The position numbers and the translations under genes were made by a program. The notes under the pieces are model-generated. The model ran no database searches and was not told the DNA's origin. It saw only the letters and a program-made list of their open reading frames with translations. 64,000 nt of DNA from Affinundibacterium nitidum (GTDB lineage Bacteria > Pseudomonadota > Gammaproteobacteria > Burkholderiales > Burkholderiaceae_D), in the NCBI RefSeq assembly GCF_014284155.1, contig NZ_JACOFZ010000007.1:62001-126000 (forward strand). Direction: 5' to 3'. Shown one piece after another: positions 1 to 10,470 of this stretch; within the stretch, counting starts at the first letter, position 1, and each line of letters opens with the position of its first letter.

Positions 1-140
1 ATGATCGTTGCGCCTTTTTTCGGGCTGAAAGCTAAGATGTTTAGTGCTTGATCGACTTTCTTACCACGGATCAAGTCTGCAACCAAGCGACCTTTTTGCT
101 CGGACAGACGTACACCCTTCAATATTGCTTTGGTTTCCAT
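1..140 (-). CDS. rplV: 50S ribosomal protein L22 (partial, 3' end outside window)
   Basis: The first 46 or so codons are visible, beginning [18 protein letters not shown], which is the L22 N-terminus; the C-terminus lies beyond the left edge. L22 is a large-subunit protein lining the peptide exit tunnel. The start codon lies one base downstream of the rpsS stop, so the two are tightly coupled in the S10 operon. The order rpsS-rplV is the normal one. Confidence 0.93.
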   Translation of the reverse strand, partial: METKAILKGVRLSEQKGRLVADLIRGKKVDQALNILAFSPKKGATI

Positions 141-141
141 A

Positions 142-417
142 TTATCTCTTCGCTTTCTTATCCGCGATATGGCCTTTAAATGTGCGAGTCAATGCAAACT
201 CACCCAATTTGTGACCTACCATGTTTTCAGAAACGTACACTGGTACGTGCTGCTTACCATTGTGCACAGCGATTGTCAGACCGATGAAATCAGGCATGAT
301 TGTCGAACGACGTGACCAAGTTTTGATTGGCTTTTTGTCTTTAGTTGCTTGCGCAGCTTCGACTTTCTTTACCAAATGGGCGTCACAAAACGGCCCTTTT
401 TTAGCTGAACGTGTCAT
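142..417 (-). CDS. rpsS: 30S ribosomal protein S19
   Basis: The 91-residue product matches the usual S19 length. It begins [18 protein letters not shown] and carries the family features [14 protein letters not shown] and the [14 protein letters not shown] stretch. S19 binds 16S rRNA in the head of the small subunit together with S13. It sits between rplB and rplV in the canonical S10 operon order, 10 bases after the rplB stop, and is co-transcribed with its neighbours. Confidence 0.98.
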   Translation of the reverse strand: MTRSAKKGPFCDAHLVKKVEAAQATKDKKPIKTWSRRSTIMPDFIGLTIAVHNGKQHVPVYVSENMVGHKLGEFALTRTFKGHIADKKAKR

Positions 418-427
418 GTGTTACCCC

Positions 428-1255
428 TTATTTCTTGCCACGGCGTGAGACGATCATGGAAGTCGTACGCTTATTGCGACGTGTCTTCTTACCCTTAGTT
501 TGCTGACCCCATGGAGAAACTGGATGACGTCCTGCTGCTGTCTTACCTTCACCACCACCGTGTGGGTGATCGATAGGATTCATGACAACACCGCGAACTG
601 TTGGGCGAACACCGCGCCAACGCATCGCACCAGCTTTACCAATTTTACGGAGGTTATGCTCACCGTTACCGACTTCACCGATAGTTGCACGGCATTCGAT
701 ATGGATACGACGCACTTCACCAGAGCGCAAGCGCACCTGAGCGTATGTACCTTCACGCGCCATCAACACAACACCAGCACCAGCAGTACGAGCAATCTGC
801 GCACCCTTACCTGGCAACATTTCTACGCAGTGCATAGTTGTACCAACTGGGATATTGCGGATTGGTAAGCAGTTACCAGATTTGATCGGTGCTTGAGAAC
901 CGTTCATTACCTGATCACCAGCAGCCATACCTTTGGATGCAATGATGTATGCACGTTCGCCGTCCGCATAGCACAACAAAGCGATGTGCGCTGTACGGTT
1001 AGGATCGTATTCAATGCGTTCAACTTTCGCAGGAATACCATCTTTAGAACGTTTGAAATCAACTACACGATAGTGCTGCTTATGACCACCGCCGATATGG
1101 CGTGTAGTGATGTGACCGTTGTTGTTACGGCCAGCAGTTTTATTTTTCTTTTCCAACAGAGCAGCAAACGGACGGCCTTTATGCAAGCCTTCTGTTACCA
1201 CTTTAACCATGCCACGACGACCTGGTGAGGTTGGCTTCATCTTAACGAGTGCCAT
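428..1255 (-). CDS. rplB: 50S ribosomal protein L2
   Basis: The 275-residue product is full length for L2. The N-terminus [19 protein letters not shown] and the C-terminal [13 protein letters not shown] are diagnostic; the histidine of that motif is the conserved residue near the peptidyl transferase centre. L2 is a primary 23S rRNA binder needed for subunit association. The gene starts 2 bases after the rplW stop, as expected for the S10 operon. Confidence 0.98.
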   Translation of the reverse strand: MALVKMKPTSPGRRGMVKVVTEGLHKGRPFAALLEKKNKTAGRNNNGHITTRHIGGGHKQHYRVVDFKRSKDGIPAKVERIEYDPNRTAHIALLCYADGERAYIIASKGMAAGDQVMNGSQAPIKSGNCLPIRNIPVGTTMHCVEMLPGKGAQIARTAGAGVVLMAREGTYAQVRLRSGEVRRIHIECRATIGEVGNGEHNLRKIGKAGAMRWRGVRPTVRGVVMNPIDHPHGGGEGKTAAGRHPVSPWGQQTKGKKTRRNKRTTSMIVSRRGKK

Positions 1256-1257
1256 GC

Positions 1258-1572
1258 TTATGCCCCCTCGGTAAAGTTAATTTCTTGACCTGGCTTCAAG
1301 CATACAAAAGCGCGTTTTGTATGATTGCGACGGCCATTAAATCTACCAGTACGTTTTTGTTTACCTAAGCGGTTAGCCACTTGAACAGATTCAACTTGAA
1401 CCTTGAACAGCAACTCAACTGCAGCCTTGATTTCTGGCTTAGTTGCGTCTGGAGTAACCAAGAACACAACTTGTTCGTTTTTCTCTGCAACCATAGTTGC
1501 TTTTTCAGAGATCACCGGAGCCAGCAACACCTTCATCAGGCGTTCTTCACTATGCTTGATTGTTGCACTCAT
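1258..1572 (-). CDS. rplW: 50S ribosomal protein L23
   Basis: The 104-residue product contains [20 protein letters not shown] and the typical C-terminal [17 protein letters not shown] segment of bacterial L23. L23 surrounds the exit of the peptide tunnel and docks trigger factor and SRP. Its start overlaps the rplD stop by 4 bases, indicating translational coupling in the S10 operon. Confidence 0.97.
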   Translation of the reverse strand: MSATIKHSEERLMKVLLAPVISEKATMVAEKNEQVVFLVTPDATKPEIKAAVELLFKVQVESVQVANRLGKQKRTGRFNGRRNHTKRAFVCLKPGQEINFTEGA

Positions 1573-2192
1573 GCCAGCATCTCCTCAATCTTTGTCAAGG
1601 CCGCTTTTGTGATCAACACTTTCTTGTAGAAAACCAAAGAAACTGGATCAGCATAACGTGGCTCAACAACCAAAACGTTAACCAGATTGCGAGCAGCCAA
1701 CATCAAGTTTTCGTTGAAATCTTCAGTAATCAACAAAACAGAATCCAACACACCCATTGCCTTCAATTTTTCGGACAAGAGTTTTGTTTTTGGCGCATCA
1801 ACAGTCAAACTGTCAACAACATTCAAACGACCTTCACGTGCCAACTGAGACAAGATCGAGCAGATACCTGCGCGATACATCTTCTTGTTAACTTTGTGAG
1901 AGAAGTTCTCATCAGGAGAATTTGGGAAAGCGCGACCGCCTCCACGCCACAATGGAGAAGATGACATACCAGCACGAGCACGACCCGTACCTTTTTGACG
2001 CCATGGCTTCTTAGTTGTGTGGTGAACTTCGTCACGACCCAATTGTTTACGATTGCCGCTACGTGCATTCGCTTGGTAAGCAACAACAACTTGATGAATC
2101 AAAGCTTCGTTGTAATCGCGACCAAAAATAGTATCTGGCGCAGCAACGTTAGAAGCAGCTTGCCCTTCTGCGTTTAGGAGCTTCAGTTCCAT
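1569..2192 (-). CDS. rplD: 50S ribosomal protein L4
   Basis: The 207-residue product matches family length. It has the [18 protein letters not shown] and [14 protein letters not shown] motifs of the long internal loop that reaches the exit tunnel. In Escherichia coli L4 also represses its own operon through the rpsJ leader; whether that applies here cannot be read from the sequence. It begins 3 bases after the rplC stop. Confidence 0.98.
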   Translation of the reverse strand: MELKLLNAEGQAASNVAAPDTIFGRDYNEALIHQVVVAYQANARSGNRKQLGRDEVHHTTKKPWRQKGTGRARAGMSSSPLWRGGGRAFPNSPDENFSHKVNKKMYRAGICSILSQLAREGRLNVVDSLTVDAPKTKLLSEKLKAMGVLDSVLLITEDFNENLMLAARNLVNVLVVEPRYADPVSLVFYKKVLITKAALTKIEEMLA

Positions 2193-2195
2193 AGA

Positions 2196-2852
2196 TTAAG
2201 CCCCCTTCTTTGCTTTAACTTTAATGGCTGGAGATACAATCACCTGACCATTTTTCGCACCTGGAACAGCACCTTTCACCAACAACAATTGGCGATCAGC
2301 ATCCACACGAGCGATAACGAGATTTTGCACAGTACGATTCACATCACCCAAGTGACCGGTCATACGCTTACCTGGGAAAACACGACCAGGATCTTGCGCC
2401 ATACCGATAGAACCTGGTACGTTATGCGAACGGGAGTTACCATGCGTTTGACGACCAGAAGCGAAGTGATGGCGCTTGATAGTACCGGCATAGCCTTTAC
2501 CAATTGTCACACCTTGCACGTCCACTTTTTGACCAGCTTCGAACAAACCTACAGGCACAACATCACCTGCTTTGAGTTCAGCAGCCTTAGCAGCATCAAC
2601 ACGGAATTCTTTTAAGACAGTACCAGCTTCCACACCCGCTTTTGCGAGGTGACCTGCAGCCGCTTTAGTTACACGGGATGCACGGCGCTGGCCGAAAGTT
2701 ACCTGAACAGCAGAATAGCCATCTGTTTCAGGAGTTTTGATTTGTGTCACGCGGTTGTTTGACACATCTAATACTGTGACTGGAATTGAATCTCCATCAT
2801 CAGTAAAGATGCGCATCATGCCAACCTTGCGACCAACTAGGCCCAAGCTCAT
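2196..2852 (-). CDS. rplC: 50S ribosomal protein L3
   Basis: The product begins [16 protein letters not shown] and carries the L3 core segments [18 protein letters not shown] and [13 protein letters not shown]; the glutamine in GRQTHG is the one methylated by PrmB in other bacteria. A longer frame adds six residues upstream, but I chose the ATG at 2852 because the GGAG ribosome-binding site lies 7 bases before it and the family starts there. It is the first gene after a 230-base gap following rpsJ. Confidence 0.97.
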   Translation of the reverse strand: MSLGLVGRKVGMMRIFTDDGDSIPVTVLDVSNNRVTQIKTPETDGYSAVQVTFGQRRASRVTKAAAGHLAKAGVEAGTVLKEFRVDAAKAAELKAGDVVPVGLFEAGQKVDVQGVTIGKGYAGTIKRHHFASGRQTHGNSRSHNVPGSIGMAQDPGRVFPGKRMTGHLGDVNRTVQNLVIARVDADRQLLLVKGAVPGAKNGQVIVSPAIKVKAKKGA

Positions 2853-2865
2853 TGTTTTCTCCATT

Positions 2866-2885
2866 CTCACCTACGATTGGGTGAG
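2866..2885 (-). promoter_or_regulatory. small hairpin just upstream of the rplC ribosome-binding site
   Basis: A 6-base inverted repeat (CTCACC / GGTGAG, 8-base loop) ends a few bases before the rplC Shine-Dalgarno sequence in the 230-base rpsJ-rplC gap. Position suggests a possible translational control element, but the stem is short and could be chance. The rest of the gap is AT-rich and shows nothing clear. Confidence 0.25.
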
Positions 2886-3082
2886 GCTGATGTTAAAAAA
2901 CTTAAAAAATAGACAGGCGAAAGCCTAACTATATCTAAGCCTTCGATTGTAACCCGAAAATTTTTCACTTACAAGACAAATTTGTTTGAAAAACGAAAAA
3001 TTTATGGTATGTCTGATTTTCAGGGAATTTAGTGATCAGAAAGTTATTTTCAAATCACCAAAATCCTGACGGGGTAAAACGA

Positions 3083-3400
3083 TTATTGCAATTTGATTTC
3101 TACGTCAACGCCAGCTGGCAAGTCGAGCTTCATCAAAGCGTCAACAGTTTTATCTGTTGGATCAACGATATCCATCAAACGCTGATGCGTACGGATTTCG
3201 AATTGATCACGGGATGTTTTGTTGACATGCGGGGAACGCAAAACGTCAAAACGTTGAATACGTGTTGGCAAAGGAACTGGACCTTTAACAACAGCACCTG
3301 TGCGCTTCGCTGTTTCAACGATTTCGAGTGCAGATTGATCGATCAACTTGTAGTCGAACGCTTTCAAGCGAATACGAATTTTTTGATTTGCTGTAGACAT
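3083..3400 (-). CDS. rpsJ: 30S ribosomal protein S10
   Basis: The product (105 residues from this start) contains [19 protein letters not shown] and the C-terminal [16 protein letters not shown] typical of S10/NusE, which works both in the small subunit and in transcription antitermination with NusB. The ATG at 3400 is preferred over an in-frame TTG four codons upstream because GGAAG precedes it by 5 bases and the family begins here. It is preceded by a terminator after tuf, so it probably has its own promoter. Confidence 0.97.
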   Translation of the reverse strand: MSTANQKIRIRLKAFDYKLIDQSALEIVETAKRTGAVVKGPVPLPTRIQRFDVLRSPHVNKTSRDQFEIRTHQRLMDIVDPTDKTVDALMKLDLPAGVDVEIKLQ

Positions 3401-3477
3401 AATATCTTCCAAAAGAACGAGCCACGATCACAATAATCTCTTATTACGTGTGGCATTTTTAACAAAGAACGAATACT

Positions 3478-3515
3478 AAAAAATCGGCTGTCTCACTAAA
3501 AAGTGAGACAGCCGA
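3478..3515 (-). terminator. strong rho-independent terminator after tuf
   Basis: A perfect 14-base inverted repeat (3484-3497 with 3502-3515, loop of four bases) is followed on the minus strand by a run of six T. This is a textbook intrinsic terminator located between tuf and rpsJ, about 70 bases after the tuf stop. Confidence 0.85.
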
Positions 3516-3548
3516 CTAGTGTACACCAATTTTTGAGGTTTTCTCAAA

Positions 3549-3573
3549 ATTCTGAAGGAATTTCCCTCAGAAT
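3549..3573 (-). terminator. second hairpin directly after tuf
   Basis: A 10-base stem with one G-U pair (3549-3558 with 3564-3573) and a 5-base loop begins 12 bases after the tuf stop and is followed on the minus strand by TTTTGAG. It may be a weaker first terminator or a 3'-end protecting hairpin ahead of the stronger one at 3478-3515. Confidence 0.5.
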
Positions 3574-3584
3574 CTCAAAAGTTA

Positions 3585-4775
3585 TTACTCAATAATTTTA
3601 GCAACAACGCCAGCACCTACTGTACGACCACCTTCACGGATAGCGAAGCGCAAGCCTTCTTCCATCGCGATCGGGTTGATCAATTTTACAGTGATAGATA
3701 CGTTATCACCTGGCATAACCATTTCTTTATCCTTCGGCAACTCGATCGAACCAGTTACGTCCGTTGTACGGAAGTAGAACTGTGGACGGTAGTTGTTAAA
3801 GAATGGTGTATGACGACCACCTTCATCTTTAGACAAAACGTAGATTTCGCCTGTGAAGTGGCTATGTGGCTTGATTGAACCTGGTTTCGCCAAAACTTGA
3901 CCACGTTGGATATCTTCACGTTTTGTACCGCGCAACAACACACCTACGTTGTCGCCTGCTTGACCTTGGTCGAGCAATTTACGGAACATTTCAACACCAG
4001 TACATGTTGTTTTTACTGTATCTTTAATACCAACGATTTCGATCTCTTCGCCGACTTTAACGATACCGCGCTCAACACGACCAGTAACAACCGTACCACG
4101 ACCAGAGATGGAGAACACGTCTTCCACTGGCAACAAGAATGTACCGTCAACTGCGCGTTCTGGTGTTGGGATGTAAGAATCCAAAGCATCAGCCAATTTC
4201 ATGATCGCTTCTTCGCCCAATGGACCTTTGTCGCCTTCGAGCGCCAATTTTGCAGAACCTTGGATGATTGGCAAATCGTCGCCTGGGAATTCGTATTTAG
4301 ACAACAACTCACGAACTTCCATTTCAACCAATTCCAACAACTCAGCGTCATCAACCATGTCGCATTTGTTCAAGAATACGATGATGTATGGAACACCAAC
4401 TTGGCGAGCCAACAGGATGTGCTCACGTGTTTGTGGCATTGGACCGTCTGCTGCGGAGCAAACCAAGATCGCGCCGTCCATCTGAGCAGCACCAGTAATC
4501 ATGTTTTTAACATAATCAGCATGGCCTGGGCAGTCAACGTGAGCGTAGTGACGTGCAGCTGTTTCGTATTCTACGTGTGCTGTGTTAATTGTAATACCAC
4601 GTGCTTTTTCTTCTGGAGCTGCGTCGATCTCGTCGTATTTCTTCGCTTCACCACCGAATTTCGCAGACAATACTGTCGCGATCGCTGCTGTCAATGTAGT
4701 TTTACCGTGATCAACGTGACCAATTGTGCCGACGTTAACGTGCGGCTTGGTGCGTTCGAACTTACCTTTTGCCAT
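3585..4775 (-). CDS. tuf: elongation factor Tu
   Basis: The 396-residue product is full length EF-Tu, the GTPase that delivers aminoacyl-tRNA to the ribosome. The G1 motif [11 protein letters not shown]3 [11 protein letters not shown] and G4 NKCDMVDD are all present, followed by the two beta-barrel domains ending [11 protein letters not shown]. It is the last gene of the str operon (rpsL-rpsG-fusA-tuf), 84 bases after fusA. Only one copy is seen in this window; many betaproteobacteria carry a second elsewhere. Confidence 0.99.
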   Translation of the reverse strand: MAKGKFERTKPHVNVGTIGHVDHGKTTLTAAIATVLSAKFGGEAKKYDEIDAAPEEKARGITINTAHVEYETAARHYAHVDCPGHADYVKNMITGAAQMDGAILVCSAADGPMPQTREHILLARQVGVPYIIVFLNKCDMVDDAELLELVEMEVRELLSKYEFPGDDLPIIQGSAKLALEGDKGPLGEEAIMKLADALDSYIPTPERAVDGTFLLPVEDVFSISGRGTVVTGRVERGIVKVGEEIEIVGIKDTVKTTCTGVEMFRKLLDQGQAGDNVGVLLRGTKREDIQRGQVLAKPGSIKPHSHFTGEIYVLSKDEGGRHTPFFNNYRPQFYFRTTDVTGSIELPKDKEMVMPGDNVSITVKLINPIAMEEGLRFAIREGGRTVGAGVVAKIIE

Positions 4776-4859
4776 TTTATTCTTCCTTCAAAAAGAACGA
4801 TTAGATTAATTACCCATCCCACTCACACGATGTAAGAGAGACGGGATTTCCGATTTAAA

Positions 4860-6965
4860 TTACTTAGCTTTAGACGTAACGATTGCGTCGATAACGTTCT
4901 TAGGCGCTTCAGAGTAGTGCTTAAATTCCATAGAATAAGTAGCACGACCTTGAGTTGCTGAACGCAAGGATGTTGAGTAACCAAACATCTCAGACAATGG
5001 AACTTCAGCTTTGATGATCTTGCCGCCACCGCCAGCGATCTCATCCATACCTTGAACCATACCGCGACGTGAGGACAAATCGCCCATCACTGTACCAGCG
5101 TAGTCTTCTGGTGTTTCCACTTCAACCGCCATCATTGGCTCCAAGATGACTGGACTTGCTTTACGGCAGCCATCTTTAAACGCCATCGAACCCGCCATAC
5201 GGAACGCGTTTTCGTTGGAGTCGACGTCATGGTATGAACCGAAGAACAATGTGACTTTAACGTCAACCACTGGGTAACCAGCCAACACACCAGAAGTCAA
5301 TGTTTCACGAACACCTTTTTCAACTGCTGGGATGTATTCGCGTGGAACTGTACCGCCTTTGATCGCGTCAACAAATTCAAAGCCTTTACCTGGTTCTTGC
5401 GGTTCGATCTTCAATACTACGTGACCATATTGACCACGACCACCAGATTGCTTAACGAACTTACCTTCGATTTCTTCACATGTTTTGCGAATTGTTTCGC
5501 GGTACGCAACTTGTGGCTTACCAACTGTCGCTTCCACGTTAAATTCACGCTTCATACGGTCAACGATAATATCCAGATGCAACTCACCCATACCAGCGAT
5601 AATTGTCTGACCTGATTCTTCGTCAGTACGTACGCGGAAAGATGGATCTTCAGCTGCCAAACGATTCAACGCCAAGCCCATTTTCTCTTGATCAGCCTTA
5701 GTTTTTGGCTCAACCGCTTGAGAAATAACTGGCTCTGGGAACACCATACGCTCCAAGACAACAATTGCTTTGTCGTCACAGAGTGTGTCACCAGTTGTCG
5801 TTTCTTTCAAGCCAACAACAGCAGCAATATCACCCGCCATCATTTCTTTGATTTCTTCACGTTGGTTCGCATGCATTTGAACCAAACGACCGATACGCTC
5901 TTTCTTACCTTTAACAGAATTGAATACACTGTCACCGGAATTCAAAGTACCAGAGTAGCAACGGATAAAGCACAATTGACCAACGAACGGATCTGTTGCG
6001 ATCTTAAATGCCAAAGCGGAGAATTTTTCATCATCTTTAGCTTCGCGAACTACTGGCTCATCATCTTCATTCAAACCTGGAACTGGTGGAATATCCAATG
6101 GCGATGGCAAGTACTCAACAACCGCATCCAACATCGCCTGAACACCCTTGTTCTTAAATGCAGTACCGCACATCATAGGAACGATTTCAGAAGCGATTGT
6201 ACGTTGACGCAATGCTTTCTTGATTTCAGCTTCAGACAAATCACCTTCTTCAAGGTATTTGTTCATCAATTCTTCACTGGCTTCAGCAGCTGCTTCGACC
6301 ATGTTTTCACGCCATTTTTTAGACTCTTCCAACAAGTTCGCTGGGATATCTTGGTATTCAAACTTCATACCTTGAGATGCCACATCCCAGATGATCGCTT
6401 TCATTTTTACCAAATCGATCACGCCTTCAAACTGGTCTTCAGCACCGATAGGTACTTGCAAAGGCACTGGATTTGCCTTCAAACGAGCACGCATTTGATC
6501 GTACACTTTGAAGAAGTTCGCGCCAGTACGGTCCATCTTGTTGACGAATGCCAAACGTGGGACTTTGTACTTGTTAGCTTGACGCCAAACTGTTTCTGAC
6601 TGAGGTTGAACGCCACCAACTGCACAGTAAACCATGCAAGCGCCGTCCAATACACGCATAGAACGTTCAACTTCGATTGTGAAGTCAACGTGGCCTGGTG
6701 TATCGATGATGTTAATGTGATGCGGAGCGAAGTTATTCGCCATACCACTCCAGAAGCATGTAGTCGCTGCTGAAGTAATAGTAATACCGCGCTCTTGCTC
6801 TTGCTCCATCCAGTCCATGGTAGCCGCGCCATCATGCACTTCACCAATCTTATGATTTACACCGGTGTAGAACAAAACGCGCTCGGTAGTGGTAGTTTTA
6901 CCAGCATCAATGTGAGCCGAAATACCGATATTGCGGTAGCGCTCAATGGGGGTCTTACGGGCCAT
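4860..6965 (-). CDS. fusA: elongation factor G
   Basis: The 701-residue product is a complete EF-G, the translocation GTPase. The G1 motif [20 protein letters not shown]3 DTPGHVDF and G4 [10 protein letters not shown] are intact, with the C-terminal domains ending in [17 protein letters not shown]. It lies between rpsG (144-base gap) and tuf on the minus strand, as in the standard str operon. Confidence 0.99.
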   Translation of the reverse strand: MARKTPIERYRNIGISAHIDAGKTTTTERVLFYTGVNHKIGEVHDGAATMDWMEQEQERGITITSAATTCFWSGMANNFAPHHINIIDTPGHVDFTIEVERSMRVLDGACMVYCAVGGVQPQSETVWRQANKYKVPRLAFVNKMDRTGANFFKVYDQMRARLKANPVPLQVPIGAEDQFEGVIDLVKMKAIIWDVASQGMKFEYQDIPANLLEESKKWRENMVEAAAEASEELMNKYLEEGDLSEAEIKKALRQRTIASEIVPMMCGTAFKNKGVQAMLDAVVEYLPSPLDIPPVPGLNEDDEPVVREAKDDEKFSALAFKIATDPFVGQLCFIRCYSGTLNSGDSVFNSVKGKKERIGRLVQMHANQREEIKEMMAGDIAAVVGLKETTTGDTLCDDKAIVVLERMVFPEPVISQAVEPKTKADQEKMGLALNRLAAEDPSFRVRTDEESGQTIIAGMGELHLDIIVDRMKREFNVEATVGKPQVAYRETIRKTCEEIEGKFVKQSGGRGQYGHVVLKIEPQEPGKGFEFVDAIKGGTVPREYIPAVEKGVRETLTSGVLAGYPVVDVKVTLFFGSYHDVDSNENAFRMAGSMAFKDGCRKASPVILEPMMAVEVETPEDYAGTVMGDLSSRRGMVQGMDEIAGGGGKIIKAEVPLSEMFGYSTSLRSATQGRATYSMEFKHYSEAPKNVIDAIVTSKAK

Positions 6966-7109
6966 AGCTAATCCTAAATCTTTTAATGGACAAAACCGAG
7001 CGCAATATTCTTCATGAAATTACGCCCGGCCTGATTCAATATACGTACCAAAACCATTGCAAACAAAACACACAATGGTCTCTCACAATTGCTTTTAAAG
7101 CTCTTACTC

Positions 7110-7580
7110 TTAGAAGCGGAAGTGGGAGAAGGCTTTGTTGGCTTCAGCCATACGATGCACTTCATCACGTTTCTTCATCGCACCGCCACGACCTTCAGCG
7201 GCTTCCAACAATTCACCAGCCAAACGTTGTGGCATGGATTTTTCGCTACGCTTGTTAGCCGCTTCACGCAACCAACGCATAGACAAAGCCAAGCGACGAA
7301 CTGGACGAACTTCAACAGGCACTTGATAGTTAGCGCCACCAACACGGCGAGATTTAACCTCGACCAATGGCTTAGCATTGTTAATTGCCAATGCAAACAC
7401 TTCCAATGGATCTTTACCAGATTTGGATTGGATGTGGTCAAACGCGCCATAGATAATGCCTTCAGCAACAGACTTCTTGCCAGACAACATCAACACGTTA
7501 ACAAACTTAGAGACTTCTACATTACCGAACTTTGGATCCGGCAAAATGTCCCGTTTCGGGACTTCACGACGACGTGGCAT
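7110..7580 (-). CDS. rpsG: 30S ribosomal protein S7
   Basis: The 156-residue product has the family length and begins [19 protein letters not shown]. The [14 protein letters not shown] and [15 protein letters not shown] segments are typical. S7 nucleates assembly of the 30S head and in E. coli represses the str operon. The ATG at 7580 was chosen over an upstream in-frame codon because it gives the conserved N-terminus. It is separated from rpsL by about 180 bases. Confidence 0.98.
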   Translation of the reverse strand: MPRRREVPKRDILPDPKFGNVEVSKFVNVLMLSGKKSVAEGIIYGAFDHIQSKSGKDPLEVFALAINNAKPLVEVKSRRVGGANYQVPVEVRPVRRLALSMRWLREAANKRSEKSMPQRLAGELLEAAEGRGGAMKKRDEVHRMAEANKAFSHFRF

Positions 7581-7758
7581 TTCAATTCCTTTCAATCTTC
7601 AGTTGAGCGGCCGATAACAACTTATCAACGCCCGCGGTAAGCCATCATAGCCACCACTTACTCGGCTCATTCGAGACCGACACCTTTCCGAATTACGGAG
7701 ATTTTACTTAGGTTAATTTACAAGCAAATTACAAAGAATCTTTTAGTGGACTAAAAAA

Positions 7759-8142
7759 TTACTTCTTAACTGCTTTAGCGCGCTTAGAACCATATTTGGA
7801 ACGAGCTTGCTTACGGTCTTTAACGCCTTGAGTATCCAAAGCACCGCGAACCATGTGATAACGCACACCCGGCAAATCCTTAACACGACCACCGCGAATC
7901 AAAACTACGCTGTGTTCTTGCAAGTTATGGCCTTCACCGCCGATATACGAAATAACTTCGAAACCGTTGGTCAAGCGTACTTTGGCAACTTTACGCAAAG
8001 CCGAGTTAGGCTTTTTTGGAGTTGTCGTATAAACGCGTGTACATACACCACGTTTTTGCGGGCTGTTTTCCAGCGCCGGAGATTTGCTCTTAACCACTGC
8101 GGAAACGCGTGGTTGGCGAATCAGTTGATTGATGGTTGGCAT
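7759..8142 (-). CDS. rpsL: 30S ribosomal protein S12
   Basis: The 127-residue product begins [13 protein letters not shown] and includes the decoding-site segments [19 protein letters not shown] and [20 protein letters not shown]. The lysine before PNSA, the classic streptomycin-resistance position, is the wild-type residue. The ATG at 8142 gives the conserved start; a longer frame adds 20 unrelated residues. It is the first gene of the str operon. Confidence 0.98.
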   Translation of the reverse strand: MPTINQLIRQPRVSAVVKSKSPALENSPQKRGVCTRVYTTTPKKPNSALRKVAKVRLTNGFEVISYIGGEGHNLQEHSVVLIRGGRVKDLPGVRYHMVRGALDTQGVKDRKQARSKYGSKRAKAVKK

Positions 8143-8543
8143 CGTTTTTAATCCAACAAAATACAACGTTAAACACACGCCCGGAAACGGTTGCCCGGGC
8201 ACTTAATAAATCTATATAGATCCTTGATTACTCAGGGATTCTCGACTGCCTATTAACCACACTCAGCCCATTTGACTAAGACGCAGCAATAAACCATATA
8301 AAATCGAGAACTCGCGAGTGTACACCTCATATTCCGACAAAGTCAACGAAAATCAGTGGAAACAACAACTTAGCGCTTGCGCTCAAAGAAAAATTGCTCA
8401 AATTTTAAACAAACAACTCATGGGTTTGTGCTTATTTCGGGTCGAAATCTATTGCAACGCAGCATAATTCAGACTGGAAATGTTTCAAAGCGCAAGAGAA
8501 ATGCTTTATATTGGTGTTGCTATTTTGACTGCCTCACTCCCTG
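8143..8543. other. divergent intergenic region between rpsL and the phosphoethanolamine transferase gene
   Basis: A 400-base non-coding stretch separates rpsL (minus) from the next gene (plus). It should hold the str operon promoter and leader; a candidate promoter is listed separately at 8317-8346. I see no tRNA, repeat or convincing riboswitch in it. Confidence 0.6.
8317..8346 (-). promoter_or_regulatory. candidate sigma-70 promoter of the str operon
   Basis: On the minus strand TTGACT (8346-8341) is followed after 18 bases by TACACT (8322-8317), a fair match to the housekeeping -35 and -10. It lies about 175 bases upstream of rpsL, leaving a leader long enough for regulation. Identified by eye only. 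Confidence 0.45.
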
Positions 8544-10367
8544 ATGTTTACAAGCCCATCCCATTCTCGGCATTTTTTGCTGGTCAGCTATCTGCTTCTC
8601 AGTGCCATGCCTCTTCTCGCGTGGTTTAATGGCAAAGAGTTAAGTCACCCCGGGCGACTAGTGGTCTATGAATTGCTCGCTTGGACCGTCCTCTGGGCAT
8701 GCTTTAAGTCACCTCGCTGGTTTCATCTCGCGCTTTTTCCTGCTTTTCTAGCCGCGCCGATTGAGATTTATTTACGCCTTTACTACAACCAAGGGATATC
8801 CACTCATCATTTGGGCATCATTACGGAAACCAGCCCTAAAGAGGCTGCTGAGTTTTTGGGAAATAAAATTTGGTTGTTGCTTCTAGTTATTGTTTTTATA
8901 TTGGGGTGGTGGGTGGCCCTATGGCGCGCGGCGAAGAAATCGCCCGAATTAAGCTGGAACCACTGGTCTCGTTGGATTGTGACCGGTATTTTTATGTTGG
9001 CAATGGGGCCTTGGCTTCTCGGCCAGTACTTTGGGATCGCGAGTGCGTCAACGATCGAAAGCGCTACTCAATCTTCGCCGCAGCGATTGACTTCGGCTCG
9101 TAATTGGTCGCACCTCAAGGCTTGGGCCGATGAACACGAACCACTGCCGTCTTGGGCAGAGGCACTCTACGACGAGGAAACTTTCAGCAAAAGTTGGCCA
9201 CTCGGTATCTTTGCTCGCGGCTATGACTATGTTGTTGAGCGACGCTATCTAAACAAATTGAGTGAAAAAAATCGCGAGTTCCGCTTCAAGGCCAAACAAG
9301 CACCTGGCAATGATTTTCAACAAACTATCGTGGTAGTCATCGGCGAATCCTCGCGCTACGATCGCTGGAGTATTAATGGTTATGAGCGCGAAACCAACCC
9401 CTACTTAAGCCAAGAAGAGAATCTCGTCAGTTTTAGTGATATGGTCAGTGCAGTCGCAGCCACACGACTGTCGGTACCTATTATCACGACCCGTAAGCCA
9501 GCCGCGCAGAGTCTAAAGGCTGGCTTCGCTGAAAAGTCCTTTCTCAGCGCTTATAAGGAAGCAGGCTTTAAAACGTTTTGGATTTCCAATCAAATGAGTT
9601 TCGGGCAATTTGACACCCCAACCTCAGTCATTGCAAAAGAAGCCGACGTTACCCAGTTTTTAAATTTGGGTGGATTCACCAACACTTCAAGTTATGATCA
9701 AGTCCTTTTGCAACCATTGCAAAATGCATTGGAGGATGCTGCCCCCAATAAACTGATTGTCTTACATACCCTCGGCAACCATTGGAACTATAGTCATCGG
9801 CACCCTAAAGAATACGATAAATGGAAACCATCGCTATTTGGGGTCTCCAATCCTGCCTATACCAATCTCAAAAACAAACAACTTATCAGCAATAGTTATG
9901 ACAACTCTCTTTTGTATATGGATTGGGTGCTTGCACGTGCCATTACACAGCTCAAGGGATTGCCACACATGAGTGCACTGTTCTATGTATCTGACCACGG
10001 CCAAACCCTCTACGACGGTAGTTGCAATCTAGCCTTCCACGGGCACAATACACAATTTGAATTTCACGTACCGGCTTTCGTTTGGTACTCCGATCAATAC
10101 GCCGCTCAGCACCCACAGAAGATTACTCAACTCAAACAACACCAGCATGAAAAATTGTCGACAGAAAATGTCTTTCATTCTTTACTCGACATGGTGGATA
10201 TTCGCTATCCCGATGAAAAGCTCGATCGCAGTATCTTTAGTGACCAACTAAGGTTTCATACTCGTTATGTCGATAGCTACGGTTGGAGCGATTACGATAA
10301 CGCCACTTTTAAAGGGGATTGTCGAGAGGTGATCGATTTAAAAGAGCCACTCCCCCAAGAGAAATAG
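8544..10367 (+). CDS. phosphoethanolamine transferase, sulfatase-fold membrane enzyme
   Basis: The 607-residue product has about five N-terminal membrane segments (to about residue 165) and then a periplasmic alkaline-phosphatase/sulfatase-like domain. The segment VVVIGESSRYDRWSINGYER carries the nucleophile region GESS (residues 267-270), and SDHGQTLYDG and FHGHNTQFEFHVP are metal-site motifs of the EptA/EptC/CptA family, which moves phosphoethanolamine from phosphatidylethanolamine to lipid A or core sugars. Which acceptor is used here cannot be told. It stands alone, divergent from rpsL. Confidence 0.85.
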   Translation: MFTSPSHSRHFLLVSYLLLSAMPLLAWFNGKELSHPGRLVVYELLAWTVLWACFKSPRWFHLALFPAFLAAPIEIYLRLYYNQGISTHHLGIITETSPKEAAEFLGNKIWLLLLVIVFILGWWVALWRAAKKSPELSWNHWSRWIVTGIFMLAMGPWLLGQYFGIASASTIESATQSSPQRLTSARNWSHLKAWADEHEPLPSWAEALYDEETFSKSWPLGIFARGYDYVVERRYLNKLSEKNREFRFKAKQAPGNDFQQTIVVVIGESSRYDRWSINGYERETNPYLSQEENLVSFSDMVSAVAATRLSVPIITTRKPAAQSLKAGFAEKSFLSAYKEAGFKTFWISNQMSFGQFDTPTSVIAKEADVTQFLNLGGFTNTSSYDQVLLQPLQNALEDAAPNKLIVLHTLGNHWNYSHRHPKEYDKWKPSLFGVSNPAYTNLKNKQLISNSYDNSLLYMDWVLARAITQLKGLPHMSALFYVSDHGQTLYDGSCNLAFHGHNTQFEFHVPAFVWYSDQYAAQHPQKITQLKQHQHEKLSTENVFHSLLDMVDIRYPDEKLDRSIFSDQLRFHTRYVDSYGWSDYDNATFKGDCREVIDLKEPLPQEK

Positions 10368-10470
10368 ACGACGAAAGTCGCCCTTCGGCTTTGCAACAGA
10401 CCACTTGATGATTCACAAGCGGACGCGATCTTTCTTTGCTGACAAGCACTTTCTCCCTTACACTAACGGC

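Noticed and set aside
3897-4835. A 312-codon open frame on the plus strand inside tuf, and similar long frames inside fusA (5688-6599).
   Set aside because: They lie entirely antisense to highly conserved genes and arise from their codon bias; the translations show no family character.
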